Source: Haematococcus lacustris (Eukaryota > Chlorophyta > Chlorophyceae > Chlamydomonadales > Haematococcaceae). Taken from it: a DNA stretch of 64,000 bases. Of this stretch, positions 43,742 through 55,438 are shown piece by piece. The stretch covers positions 6,225,911-6,289,910 of the forward strand of contig JASKMD010000028.1 in NCBI GenBank assembly GCA_030144725.1, given 5' to 3'. A program made the position numbers and the translations under genes. Numbering within the stretch: position 1 is the stretch's first letter; each line of letters starts with the position of its first letter. Under the pieces are notes generated by a model, which had not been told where the DNA came from, did not search any database, and saw only the letters and a list, made by a program, of their open reading frames with translations.

Positions 43742-46700
43742 CAGGTGCCTGCTAAAGCACGGCAGTATTCCTATAGTTTTTGCCTCGCCATGGGTTGTGT
43801 CAGCTTACACTAGAGCATAGGTTCCATGCCAGATTGTACATTGCGGGGTCAGGCACCAGTATCAGAGGTGGCCACTAGACGGCCCAGGGGCATAGTGGGT
43901 CCTGGGTCTGAGACCGCTAGCCCCATGACTTTAGCAGTTCTCATACCAGGTCATACGATTCCTCTTGAGGGGGTCAGGCAATAGTACAGAGGGTGGGCAC
44001 TCACAGCCTCAAGGGCATTACTACGGGCATAGTAGATCCTGTGTTGAGACCGCTAGCCCCATGCCATGAGACCGGTAGCCCCATGCCATGAGACTACTGC
44101 TCAACAGGCTCACCCTGGAGTCCAGGGCAATGTTAGGGCTTGACATGGCCATACTCAGAGCTGACAGATACTGCAGGGTGGTGCCTTGGTCGTAGCCGGC
44201 AGCTGTCCAGCGGCCGATGTCTGCACACAGCAGGCAGTGGCAGGGGCCTGTGATGAGCTTGATGAATGGGCACACCTGCACTGCTCCTCTTGCACTATTC
44301 CCATCCCTTGCAAGTGCAAGCATCACACCACCCACTGGCTGGGTCCAGGTGCTGCTGCCTGAAGGGGTCCACTGAGCTAGAGACGTTCAACACATCCGCC
44401 CAGCTGTTGTCGGGGCTGCAGTCAGGGCAGAATGCAAGGCGGGACTCGAGACAACAATCAACGTACACTCGTTGATGCAGGCAAAAGCAGCAGTGCAGAT
44501 AAGAATTATGAGCTATGCCTGCCATGCAGTCTGTTCCCAGCTGCATGGCACACAGTCATCTGCTCATAACACACCAGCCATCCCTCTCATATCCAGCAAC
44601 CCCTGAGCTCACCGACCTGGTGAGGTAGGCAAAGAAGACCAGGGTTATCACTTGAACATCAAATGGTGAGGTGGCAGAAACCCCAGCCGTCCAGCCGCCA
44701 AAAGCGGGGAACGGGGCGGTGTTGACCCAGGCGCCTGGCAGTGTGCGCGTGAGCTGCAGGAGGTAATTGAGGCAGACATGGCAATTGTACAATCAAACAA
44801 GGCAATTAGACAAGGCATTGAGACAAGGCAGGGCAGGGCAGGATCTGCAGCTGTAGGCTCAGGGGCAAGCATGCTGTGACGAAGTGGATGAGCCGGGTGT
44901 AGATGAGTTGCAGGTGCAGATGAAAGCAAGAACGGCAGGGCAGGGCAGGGTGACCTGGGCAGGGCAGGGTAGGCCAATGAGCATGTTGTGACGAAGAGGA
45001 TGAGCAATGGCTGCCACAGGCATGGTTGCTTACTGCATTGATTGCCACCACAGGCACAGTGCTGTGCCATGCCACAGCACTTTCATGATCGTAAGCAGGG
45101 GCAAGCACTCTGTGTGATCAGGGACAGAGACACCTGCCTCCCACCGGCACAGTGGGTGTGCAGCACCATAGGGGGTTCTTACGTTGGGCGCCAGGCGTGT
45201 GGTGCGGTAGGGTTGGGCCATGGGGCACAGTGCTGGGGTGCAGTTGACCAGCTTAAGGGTGGTGCGGTCCAGGATCTGGGTGGAGCCGGGCAGGGGGGCG
45301 ATGCCCAGCATGCCAGGCCGGCTGATGTTGGAGTTCGGTGTTGACTTGAACACCCCACCCCTACAGCAGGCACGCAGTCGTTGTGTAAGAGGAAACTTAT
45401 GTCATAGCCCCTGCACATCTGTGAGTCGCAGGCCTGGGACTCTGTGGATAATCCCACCATCAGGCAAGTGCGTCCTCATGTTAGGTGTTCTCGAGTATCG
45501 GACCCTGATGTGCAGACAAGCTCCTGGCTTGGCTGCTGGGGCCTGCTACTGGCTGGTGTCCTGGCTCACCAAAGCTGAAGGGCCACATACTGGGCCCTTC
45601 TGCTGCCAATGGCTATTGGCAGATTCTGGACGCCAGCACATGCACGCATGCAGTCCTAACTGTTCTGCATGCAGCTGTGCCTGTCCTCAACGCCTGGCCA
45701 CCCCATCACCTCACCAGTCAATGGTCATGAGGCATTTGCCTGCCAGGAAGGCGGGGTTGGCCCGGGAGCAGGTGCGCTCGCTTGGCATGTAAGCCTGCAA
45801 CTTGGTGAGTAGCTGTAGCACAGTGTGCATGGCCTCATTGTTGCCCACCTGCATGTGTGCGTCATGTGGCAGAGTTTGTAGTATGATAACTTTCTATCAT
45901 ACTGCCACGTCTCCTTCCTGTCCCACTAGGGCATCCGCTAGCTTGGTCTGTTTCTCAACACGCCAGCACAAAGCTCCTGGCCCCTGCAGCATAGCTAGCC
46001 CAGCCCTGCTGCCACCAGGCAACCCATTTGCACTCACCAGGGGGCGCAGGAGGCTGCCGTCAGAGTCAGGGTCAAACCAGAAGCCGCTCTGGGTGCCGTT
46101 GTTCTGGATGTAGGAGGCGGCTATGCCAGCGACATAGAAGCTGATCTTGCACTCTGCAGACATTGATACAAAACCCTGCTGTGAGTTGTCCTCTGGCAGC
46201 ATGAAAGCTGTTGTTTAACTGCACCGGCTGCTCACTGCTAGCTCGGTGCATACTTGCTCAGTCCAACATGACAGCAGGCAGTGCGGCTGACTCACGTGGC
46301 ATCATGTCCAGGCAGGCCCCAAACAGGTCAGGCCTGCCGTCCCCGTCAGTGTCGGTGCCGTTCATGAGGCGGGCCATGTCCAGCAGGTCAGACCAGGTCT
46401 GGGGCACCTCCAGCTGGTAGCGCTGGAACAGGTCAAGCCTGCAGGCCAACACGCAGGAGGCAGCATCAATTGGAAGCCCTGCACGCAGCTTCCTAGTTCG
46501 CCTCAATGCCATTCAACGTGGCTGCAGAAGTAGTGCACATGGTATTCAGGGTCCCCAAGTTGCTGTACATGGTATGAGCCAGGTGTTCGTCAGGCCATCA
46601 CCTACACCACCTGGAAGCCACCAGCACGTTCCACACTTACTGTGCAGACGGCCTACCTGTAGTACAGCAGGAAGTTGTCCCCATCCAGGGGCAGACCGAT

Positions 46701-47571
46701 GATCCTCTTGTTATAAACGCCTGACACCAGGCGGTAGAAGGGCAGGATGTCGTTGTATTGCAGCATGGACTCAGGCACCCTGCCAATGAGGGGGCCCAGG
46801 TCCGCAAAGCCCTTGTACAGCGCCACCGTGCCTGCAAGCCGCGGCCAGACCACTCGCCTCCTTTGCAGCGAAAGGGGGTAGCTAAGAAAAGCAAGTGATG
46901 CTGCACAACTGGGGACTCAGGTGGTGTGATGCCCTTAACCCATTGGTGGATACCCAGCCGTGGCTACACACTCAAGACAGGTAGCACCTGTCAAGCTGGG
47001 GTCCATGATCCAGCCATCCCGCATTGGGCTGCTCTGCAGCTCTGTGCTCATCTCCACAGCCTGCAGTGGCATGTGCAATAAAAACTAAGACAGCATGCGA
47101 GGGCACGCGCAAACATTGAACACTGCTGCTCACACTTGGGAAGAACGGCACGGTGTCTAGCACCACAGGGATGCCAGTGGTAGCTTCAAACTCTGCTGCT
47201 CGTCTCTGCCAGACAGGGTAGCTGTCCACCAGAGGCACAAGGAGCCGGATAGGCTGCAGGATGGATTGAAACAATGCCGCTTGCACATATGAGTGACATG
47301 GACGATGAAATTGCAAGCTTACCCGGTAGACCGTTACGTTTGCCTTGAAGCACCTTCTGCCCAAATCTGCCAGCTCGGATGTGATGCTGTGAACTATGGC
47401 CTCGCGTGAAGTGTTGCTAAGTTGGTTTGCCACCTGCTCCACTACTTGCGAAGCTGACAGTGATAGGCATCGCTGCAATTGCACATTCTCGCTGGCCGGA
47501 AGTCCTCCGGCAGAACCGGCAGTCAAGTCAAAGGTGACGCGAATCAGAAGGAGTACAGCGCTGAGTCGCAT
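36481..47571 (-). CDS. Receptor-type class III nucleotidyl cyclase with solute-binding ectodomain, copy 2
   Basis: Convergent paralogue of the gene at 14.5-25.4 kb, with the same architecture and also 1519 aa. Exons in order: 47571-47323, 47253-47134, 47060-46988, 46831-46657, 46438-46296, 46153-46038, 45848-45715, 45360-45183, 44753-44617, 44415-44336, 44220-44114, 42566-42471, 42349-42281, 41842-41564, 41159-41056, 40750-40676, 40568-40451, 39700-39633, 39394-37927, 37667-37503, 37385-37176, 37029-36715, 36561-36481. No stop or frameshift is seen. The metal aspartates (TDVQ, ATEGDAF) and the C2 pair VMNRAARIA are kept. Differences cluster in the signal peptide (FDLTAGSAGG), near the membrane helix and in two patches of the large C1 exon. 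A (CCCCCT)n tract begins about 215 bp upstream of the ATG and could affect its transcription. Both copies look functional, so sub-functionalisation is possible but not shown. Confidence 0.87.
43584..43820 (+). pseudogene. Fanzor/TnpB-like tail fragment, arm-2 copy
   Basis: Counterpart of the fragment at 18155-18511: MQCIEEAKWWPLELKL is conserved. The poly-Gln tract is only about 9 CAG, then CAA, CAG (43709-43742), and a small change shifts the frame before it. It lies in intron 11 of cyclase copy 2, antisense to it. Confidence 0.5.
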
Positions 47572-47784
47572 AGTGACTATTACGAGCCAGAGGAAACAAC
47601 GGAGTGCTGCTACATACGGGGAGTGTATCCGTGTCAGTTGTCCATGTCCAAGGCAATCAGTTGCTCAACAGGTCACAACTCCTGCTTTTGGCTGCGAAGA
47701 GGCCAATGAGCTCAAAGAACGGCTAGCGGAGGGGAATGCGGACAGGGATTGGCGAAAAAGATGCCCCGCATGCCTGCTTGGGCC

Positions 47785-48125
47785 TCCTCCCCCTCCCCCT
47801 CCCCCTCCCCCTCCCCCTCCCCCTCCCCCTCCCCCTCCCCCTCCCCCTCCCCCTCCCCCTCCCCCTCCCCCTCCCCCTCCCCCTCCCCCTCCCCCTCCCC
47901 CTCCCCCTCCCCCTCCCCCTCCCCCTCCCCCTCCCCCTCCCCCTCCCCCTCCCCCTCCCCCTCCCCCTCCCCCTCCCCCTCCCCCTCCCCCTCCCCCTCC
48001 CCCTCCCCCTCCCCCTCCCCCTCCCCCTCCCCCTCCCCCTCCCCCTCCCCCTCCCCCTCCCCCTCCCCCTCCCCCTCCCCCTCCCCCTCCCCCTCCCCCT
48101 CCCCCTCCCCCTCCCCCCTCCCCCT
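47785..48125. repeat. (CCCCCT)n hexanucleotide array, about 56 nearly perfect units
   Basis: About 340 bp of pure CCCCCT on the + strand, (AGGGGG)n on the minus strand. It is purine/pyrimidine-asymmetric and rich in G-runs of five, so it is a candidate for triplex or G-quadruplex formation. It starts about 215 bp upstream of the ATG of cyclase copy 2. It is absent upstream of copy 1. Ser-Pro, Pro-Leu, Gly-Glu and Gly-Arg ORFs across it are artefacts. Confidence 0.95.
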
Positions 48126-49065
48126 CCTTGCCAAACCCGCGCAAGCAATAAAACGGGGGAGTTAACCCATGTACCGACAACGACATTGAATATCGTGAAA
48201 CGAATTAACTGCGAAAAGGACCCACATCAGCTCATTTCGTCCGCCTCGGGAACCATGGAAATGTAGGCACCATGGCTATGCGCCGCGTACTGTTCCTCCA
48301 ATGCCGTGCGCCACGATGGCAAGATGGCCAGGCATGTCATAGTCAACGCTGTTCCCACACCCCGTCGAAGCGGGTTGCGGAGCGGAATGCTTGGCAGCAA
48401 GCTAAGCCTTGGCGGGCAATCAAAGCCGCTCGCAAAAGAAGCAGTGCGGTCAGATGTAGTGCCTCCGTCAGTGCGGACTCACAGCCCTGGGCGCTCATGG
48501 GTGCGTTGGGGTGGCAGACTGTGAGGGGCGACTGCCTGCGACTCAATGTGCTGTTAACTTGGACTCGCCGCATCACCCCACTGCCCCTGGTGCAAACAGT
48601 GTGGTCTCTGCCACTATGGCAATCGCTGTCATGTCCACATCTCTAGGTGACTGACCTAATGGGGATGTGGGGGTAAACGCGTCCCCCCATGCATCATACA
48701 TGATAACACACTCATGATAGACGTCATGTGAGGCAGGGCAGTTCAAAGTGCATGTGGCCTTGGAACTCTAGCGTGGCATGTCTTTACATGCTGGGCTGCA
48801 TGTGCACTGCTGGCGTTGCTGGTTGTGGCATTCAGGGCGCATGGTGCGTCCGGAGCAAATAGGGCTGTCCGTGGAAGCAGCAAGGCAGGTGGGTGAGATG
48901 GCATGGCAGATTCTTTCTTCTCTCCCCCTTCACCCCCCCCCCCCCCTCCCTCGCCAAGCCCCTCCTCCCTCGCCAACCACCTCCCCCCCCCCCCCTTTTA
49001 CCCCCCCCCCTCCCCTCTCCCCTCCTCCTCCCCCCTCCCCTACTTCCTGCCTGGCCGTGGTCCAG
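48126..49065. other. No confident gene; probable 5' region of the mTERF-like gene
   Basis: ORFs on both strands are short and unrelated to anything I recognise. A stretch at 48,760-48,900 with a good gtgggt donor could be an upstream exon of the gene at 49.07 kb, but I could not match its phase. The interval 48,910-49,060 is a C/T-rich tract typical of a long polypyrimidine stretch before an acceptor. Confidence 0.4.
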
Positions 49066-52000
49066 CTCTCCTTCCTGCCGCCCGCAAGAGCAGGCGTTGG
49101 GGCCCAGTGAGCTGAGCAGCCTGAGTGGACTCTCGCCTGTAGAGGTGGAGCAGCGGCTGGGGGTGAGACTCACGGCAGGCAGGGGTAGCCATGTCCCATC
49201 ATGCATTAGCTGAGCATGCGTGGAAGCCTCTCTTGCTGTCCTATAGCTGCTGCTGACACTCAGCTGCTCATCACCTGCCAGTGCACCCACCACACTTTGG
49301 GCCATGCTGCCCTGCGATGGCACCCACTGCCCAGGCACTGCTGGCTCTGTAACCTGACCTGACGCCCAGGCACTGCTTACTCTGTTGCCTGATATGGCGC
49401 CCAGGCACTGCTGGCTCTGTTGCCTGATCTGGCGCCCAGTACGGCTGACCTGGTGGCCCGAGTCAAGCCCAGCCTGCTGTGGCAGCTGGCAGAGGACCCC
49501 CACCGCCTGGCCCAGCGCATTGTGAGCGGGGGCAGCAGTGTTGGCAGGGGTGGTATGGGCATTGGCTGCTTCTGCCATACAGCAGAGCACCTACAGCACA
49601 GGCAAGGCCAGTAGTGCCAAGGCAGCCTGCCATGACCTAATCACTTAGCGGGCCCTGATGTCAGGGCTGAGGGAAGAGGGGAGAGGGCTTTGCCTGCCTG
49701 CTCGCTCGCCCGCCCGCCCAGCCGACCAGCTGCCCCGACCCTGTCCCTCCATCCCTGTCCACGGTCCCAGTCCCAATCCCTCCCGCTGCCCCGCTGTCCG
49801 CTGCCTCCTGCTGTCCCTGTCCAGCTGCTCTGCCCGCGATCCTGACTTGGCCCCGAGCAGATTGTAGCACTGGCAGGGGGTGGTCGGAGCATTGTGGGAC
49901 CCCCCCCACGCTAGGGCAGTGCCTGGCCCAGTGCTTTGTGAGGTTAGGCAGTGGATTAGAGGGGGAGGAGGGAGCATGGGCAGCAGCCACCACAGCCACT
50001 GCAAGCGTAGCAGCAGCAAAACCTGGTCCCAGCAAGGGTGAGTTTGGGTCAGCCTGGCGTGACCCGACAGTTTGAAAAAGTGTGAGGGATGATCGGAAAC
50101 CAGTCTTCTACCCAGACACTCACCTTGTTTTTAACCTGTTTGCTCATAGCCATGGCACTCGCCTAGACTCCGACCCTGGCTGTGTGCGGGTGTGCTGTGC
50201 GCTGGCCTGACCACAGCTGTGGCTGAGGGAGCAGTACCCTGCTGCCAATGTGTCGGCCATGGTGGCACAGCGGCCGGCTATGATGGTGGAGCCTGGCTGG
50301 GAGGGGGTGCTGGTGAGGGCCTTCACTGCCACCACGGCTGCAGCCTCAACCCAGCTGACTCATCTCCCCACCACCACCTACGCACCCAGATCGCACCCAC
50401 CCACCCAACACCTGACGCAGCGGCCAGCGGCAGGGGCCAGGGGCCAGGGCAGGGGCGAGGGGCAGGGGGATGTAACGAATGCAATGACCAGATCACACCC
50501 ATCACCTCCTCCCCATCACCTCCACAGGGGCGGGTCCTAAGTGGGGGCCTGGCAGCCTTGACATTGTTCAGTCTCCACCCCCTAGCCCTCACTCTATGCT
50601 CTGTCCTGCCATGCATAACACGAACCAAGTGAGCCTGCGCTGCAGCCCACTCCGCAGGGTAGGACTGCACCCTAGAACCCCTCCCCAAACGCGATATCCC
50701 CAGCTCGTAGGGCTCATGGGCTCTGCAAGCCAGTTAGCCCCTGTCATGCCCATCCTTTCCCTCGCCATCCCGCAGCCCACCCGCCCTGTGCTTTCCACCC
50801 CCATGGCATACCCCTTGGGGTCAAGCAGGTCCTTGTTGCCTTTTTGTTACCTGAACATCTGACTTGCCTGCCTCATCCTACACAATCTGACCTGATCGGA
50901 CCTATTTGGACCTGGTCTGGCACAACGTTACAGAACCTGGCACAAACTGACCTGACATGATGACTTGACATTTCTGCCTGGTTTGGTGTACACCTGGCAA
51001 AACAAAGACCTGATCTGACCTGATTTGACACAATCTAACACAACCTGACCTGATCTGACCTCACCTGGCATCATACTTGACACCTGCCTATGTTGCAACA
51101 ACCTAACTAGCCAGGCCAGGATTGCTTTCTAAACGCCCTGCCAGGACTGCTGACCTGGACGCCTCATCTCCTGCTGTCTTCCCGCTGCCTGGCTGGCTTG
51201 CAGGAAGGTGCCCAGAAGCTGCAGGCCATGTTTCCCGAGGTGCGCCTAGACAGCCTGGTAGCCTCCCAGCCCCTGCTGCTGGTGCCCGAAGTGGATGAGC
51301 TGATAGGCGAGATGGAGAGGTAAGCAAGGTATCTTGCATGGTTGCCCTTTCTCCTAATCCCTCTCCAGTAGGCTAAACACAAACAAAACCGCAGCCCTAA
51401 CCCCTACCCTAACCCTACCCTAACCCTGCCCCAGCCCTAACTATTAACCCGGCGGCCCTCCTCTTTATCTCCATTCTCCCAATAGTCTGCCTGCCTGCAA
51501 TCCCACCCCACTGACTGTAGACATGTCCACGGCATGAGCATGGATTGCTTGTCATGAGCCAAGGGCAGCAGCCTCCTAATTTCAACTCAACCGCCCAACC
51601 CCACACCCATGTGGATGTCGAAACTGATGGCCCCCAGCCATGGGCCCCCTACATGTACCCCCCCTACACCTACCCCAGCACCTCCACACCCACTTTGCTG
51701 CCTGCCCACTTGCCCAGCCACATTGTAAAGTAGGTCTCTGCAGCACCATGCGCATGTGCGCATACCATGACGATGCAAGCCGGAGAAAGTCAGCCGGAGC
51801 TATGGTCACACTATTTGTGTGGCACCATGCCTCTTTGCTTGCTGGCTGCCAGGCTGCTGCCTGGCCGCGACCCTTTGGCAGCTCTCCACTCCTCTCCCTC
51901 GCTGCTCCTCAGCATCATGAGCAATCGTAGCCTTAGTCTGTGGTGACAGTCAGCAGCAGCAGCAGGCGGCGGGGGCAGAGCTGCTGCTTGCGAAAGTAGC

Positions 52001-52772
52001 AAAAGGAAGCAGCAGGAGCAGGCAGGGGCTGCGCGCACTGTCTCAGCGGCCAATGGGCTTCAAACAGTTGCACTAGCATCTTCACCAGCACCAGCGGCAG
52101 CCACAGCCCTTGGTGATAAAGATGGGAAGATCAGGAGGAGGGGTTGAATGTGGGCACGCCATGCCGCAGTTTTGTGTGGTGCATGGAGGTACTGTGTGAC
52201 TCGAGATGTTAAATGCTTTGGTGTCGATGCGGGTGGTGAAGGAGAGCATAGGGAGGGCATGAGGGGTGTGCTCATCACGGCACATGGCAATCCCCGCCTG
52301 GGTCCCTGAGTCTGAGTCCCTGAGTTTGAGTACCCGAATCTGAGTCCCTGAGCCTGAGTACCTGAGTCTGAGCCTGAGTCTGAGTCTCTGAGCCTGAGAA
52401 CCTGAGTCTCAGTCCCTGAGTCTGAGCTTGAGTCATGACCCACACACACTGGTTCCCAAGACACCCTGTATGGCATGTTGAAAATGCACCAAGAGGGCAT
52501 GAAGGCGTGTGTGGTTGTGTGGCAACAGATGTATTGCAGTGCACGGGGAAGACGCAGAGGGAGGTGTGAAGGGGGAGCTTGTGTGGAAGCAGATGTGTGC
52601 ATGCACCTGGCCTCTACCACTTCACCATTTGCTGCGCAGTGGCTGGTGGCACCGCTGCATGCGCAGGCTGATGCCCGGGGTGGATGCCTGGCTGTGTCTG
52701 CAGCGAAACCCTGGTTTGGTGCTGGCGGTGCAGCAGGGTCAGCAGCGCCTGGGGCCGGGGGCTGAACAGTGA
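49066..52772 (+). CDS. mTERF-like helical-repeat protein (5' end incomplete)
   Basis: Exons 49066-49162, 49405-49521, 50217-50312, 51204-51319, 51853-51942 and 52640-52772 join in phase and end at TGA. Five repeats of about 35-40 residues follow the pattern L..-P-x-hydrophobic...V/L-x-P-x-LL: LLPDLAPSTADLVARVKPSL, QYPAANVSAMVAQRPAMMV, MFPEVRLDSLVASQPLLLV, LPGRDPLAALHSSPSLLLSI and LMPGVDAWLCLQRNPGLVLA. This resembles the mTERF family (nucleic-acid-binding, usually organellar regulators). The classification is by pattern only. The first exon shown needs two carried bases, so an upstream exon with the start and any transit peptide is missing. A partial broken copy sits at 35.6-36.3 kb. The exon 5-to-6 junction is the least certain. 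Confidence 0.6.
49326..49438 (+). repeat. Triplicated splice-acceptor/exon-start unit
   Basis: The block CCCAGGCACTGCTGGCTCTG, with its following 14-18 bp, occurs three times in tandem at the 5' edge of exon 49405-49521 (third copy = functional exon start). The broken copy at 35.8 kb has only one unit. Each unit carries a CCCAG acceptor. Confidence 0.75.
51391..51432. repeat. Short telomere-like tract (CCCTAACCCTAC)
   Basis: AACCCCTACCCTAACCCTAC and ACCCTAACCCTGCCCC form a ~40-bp run of CCCTAA-related units in an intron of the mTERF-like gene. Shorter matches are at about 53,212 and 35,207-35,229. Confidence 0.6.
52289..52437. repeat. CTGAGT-type degenerate array
   Basis: Alternating GTCTGAGT, CCCTGAGT and GCCTGAGT words (period 6-12). 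It lies in the presumed last intron of the mTERF-like gene. A similar word array is found inside the large minus-strand exon at about 58,978-59,020, where it encodes alternating Gln and Thr/Ala. Confidence 0.75.
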
Positions 52773-53929
52773 GGCATCACTGCTCTCCATTGCACCCAAC
52801 TGCACCAGAAACTTGCATGTGATGCATCACACCATCTTGCATGTAATCAAGTCGTGGAGTTGCCAAGGAACTGCACAGAGTGATGATGGCCGCTTTGGCC
52901 GTCAGCCACATGTTGCACACGCCTTGCTGTCAAGCCCTGCCCAGCCACTTCAGCCAACTGGGCTCCACCTGCCTGGCAGTCATAGCACCACATTTCTTTT
53001 TAGTCACACTCATGGCTGCGACACCAGGCCTTGCGGCTTGGGTAATCACTGGTGCTGGTGGTAAGAGTGGTGTGAACTGAAGAGGTGAATCAGAGCCGGC
53101 AGTCCTTACAAAATGCCCAACAATACCGCCGCTGACTGTGCGGGTGTATGGACCATGTATGTGTATTGGACTTCACTTTCGGCCCTCTTTCCCTCGGCGC
53201 CACAGACCTAACCCTAACCGTGCAAGCAGGGCTGTGACAGGACGTCGTCTCTCAACCAAAAGACAACGTAGGCACTTAGTGCATGAAGCATTGCATGGAG
53301 CATAGCTTTCTTAAGGGCACCATTGATGGCGAGTAGTTGATGTTAATGTTAATCAAGCGACTGTTGATGTTAATTGTAAGGCCCCTTAATGTCAATGTTA
53401 ATTATAAGGCCCGGTCGCGCCCTACCGGCCAGTGCCGTTCAAGCCCTCAACGACATGTCATTGGGGAGCGTACGTTTGCAAGCTTAAAGTTGGTATCACA
53501 GAGGCTGTTCAGGTCCGAGTGTCCAGTGTGACGTCCACACCCCATCAACCACATGTCTTGACATGTTGGAAAGATCCAACCGTGACTGTAGATTTGAATG
53601 ATGTTACTGACGTATAGAGGACCTCGTGACTGTGGATTAGGGCGCGACCGATCATATGACTTGCTGAGGAATTGGTCATATGACTGAATATGATGGCTTA
53701 AAGATGTGATATGATCGGGTCTGTAGTCAAGAGGATAGTGTGGCAGATCGCCACCCTACCCCACCTGGGAACCCCGAGTGTACAGAGGGTTTGACGTCCT
53801 CCAAACCACTGTCATTCTCAGCTGTAGTTAGTAACACTCTTCTCCGTGGTTGAAACCAGGTTGAGACCACGGCAACGAGGTTACGGGGTTTTGCGAGTTT
53901 TGGCGTAATTACATTTCATCATATTCCAT

Positions 53930-54010
53930 CATGCTTGATCATATGGGGTCATATCTTAAAGATTATTTCGGGCGCGCCTTACTGTGGATGCATCTTGGAA
54001 GATGAATCTT
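53930..54010. repeat. Dispersed repeat, copy 2 (see 13605-13690)
   Basis: TTGATCATATGGGGTCATAT, then CTTAAAGATTATTTCGGGCG and CGCCTT, and then GGATGCATCTTGG, match 13.6 kb closely. Confidence 0.7.
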
Positions 54011-55322
54011 GGAAGAACCGGACATGGACACGAGATGTCCCTTCCACGAGCAAGCTTATTTGCCTGAGCCCAACAGGTACAGAAAGTCCGGGGGGGGTGA
54101 CTAAGCAGCCAAACGGCTGACGGCTCGAGCATGTTACCAACATCAAACGTCATTTAAGAAAACAACCACACCTCAATGGAAATGAAATACCACACCGTGC
54201 AGAGATGACGCCTATCACCAAAAGCCATGGGGTCGGATAGACATAGATGGGGTGTAGTCAATTCTTGGGAGAATTCAGAATGGCAAGGGATGAAAAAATG
54301 ACAAGCAGAGCTGGAGGATGTGACGGGGTGTGCCAATAATGCACTTGTGCACAAAATATTCTAGTAAGGCAGCATGCCTAGGCTTCCACACAATCCGCAC
54401 ATCCAATGCAAGCCATTCGAGTGACGCTGCACAGATTCAGGTGACACCGCCCTCTACTTCGCTACAGCAACAAAGGTGTCTATCTAGCCTTGATCAATTC
54501 CACGTGCATGCCCCATGCAGGCATCAGAATACATTCTACCCTTCTGCCTTCCACGGATGTGTCCCATATGCCATCCAGGACAGGGTGCATGCAGCGAATG
54601 GGTGTTTACCACGCAGCTGTCAGCAGACCACCAACATGCACTAGTAGGAGTAAAGAAGTGAAGTGCATGCATGTGAAGTGCATGTGAAGTGCATGCCCTT
54701 TGCTGCATGGGCACCATGCAACAAACTACGTATAGAGGGAGTAAAGCTGGTAGTCCAAACAGAATGCCCAACAACACCGCCGTTGACTGTGCGGATGATG
54801 CAGATGGCCTCGAAATGTCCAGGCTCTGATCTGACCAAATGCCAGGACATGCTTGAAACACAAACCCCCTCCAACCAAGACATGTGTGCAGCACATGCCC
54901 CACAGTGACGCCCCAGCAGAGGTGGTGGGCTAATGTGCACAGCCACCAGCATGCTCGTCCATATACAACCAGCTCTTCCCAGAAGCCCAGAAGCTGCTCA
55001 GCTTGCAAGCATCTGATGATCTCACTCAACCTCACTTGCTCACTCACTCACACCTTTACATTGGCACCCTGCCCACGGGCACCACTGTTTATCTCTGACC
55101 TGTTGCAGGTCACAAAGCCCACACACCCCGGCTGCTGCCCAGTCAAGTCCAGGAGCAGATCACAAGCCCCAGCAGCCTGCATGCCCCGGGCATGGCATAT
55201 AGTGCGTCAGCTCCACAAAGACACAGATGGGGGCGAAACTAGGCTGCTGCAGCACTCTGCTCCCTCCTCACTCCGCAGCGGCAGTCAAGAATTGCACCGC
55301 CTGCGAGCAGTGGAGACAAGGG

Positions 55323-55438
55323 GGTGTGGTGTGGTGTGGTGTGGTGTGGTGTGGTGTGGTGTGGTGTGGTGTGGTGTGGTGTGGTGTGGTGTGGTGTGGT
55401 GTGGTGTGGTGTGGTGTGGTGTGGTGTGGTGTGGTGTG
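55323..55438. repeat. (GGTGT)n pentanucleotide array, about 23 units
   Basis: A pure pentamer run of about 116 bp. It gives VVWCG or HHTTP repeats in all frames, so no gene is called. Confidence 0.95.

Larger units (their letters stand above)
36320..47615 (-). repeat. Inverted duplication, arm 2
   Basis: Reverse-oriented counterpart of 14.48-25.54 kb. All 23 exon boundaries are preserved. Twenty-one exons have identical lengths; exon 1 is one codon shorter and exon 18 one codon longer than in arm 1. Arm-specific insertions lie at about 41,165-41,370 and 39,780-40,080. Confidence 0.93.

Noticed and set aside
47396..48266. Long Pro, Ser-Pro, Gly-Glu and Gly-Arg ORFs over the hexanucleotide array
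   Set aside because: All frames on both strands are open because the CCCCCT unit contains no stop; there is no other coding evidence.
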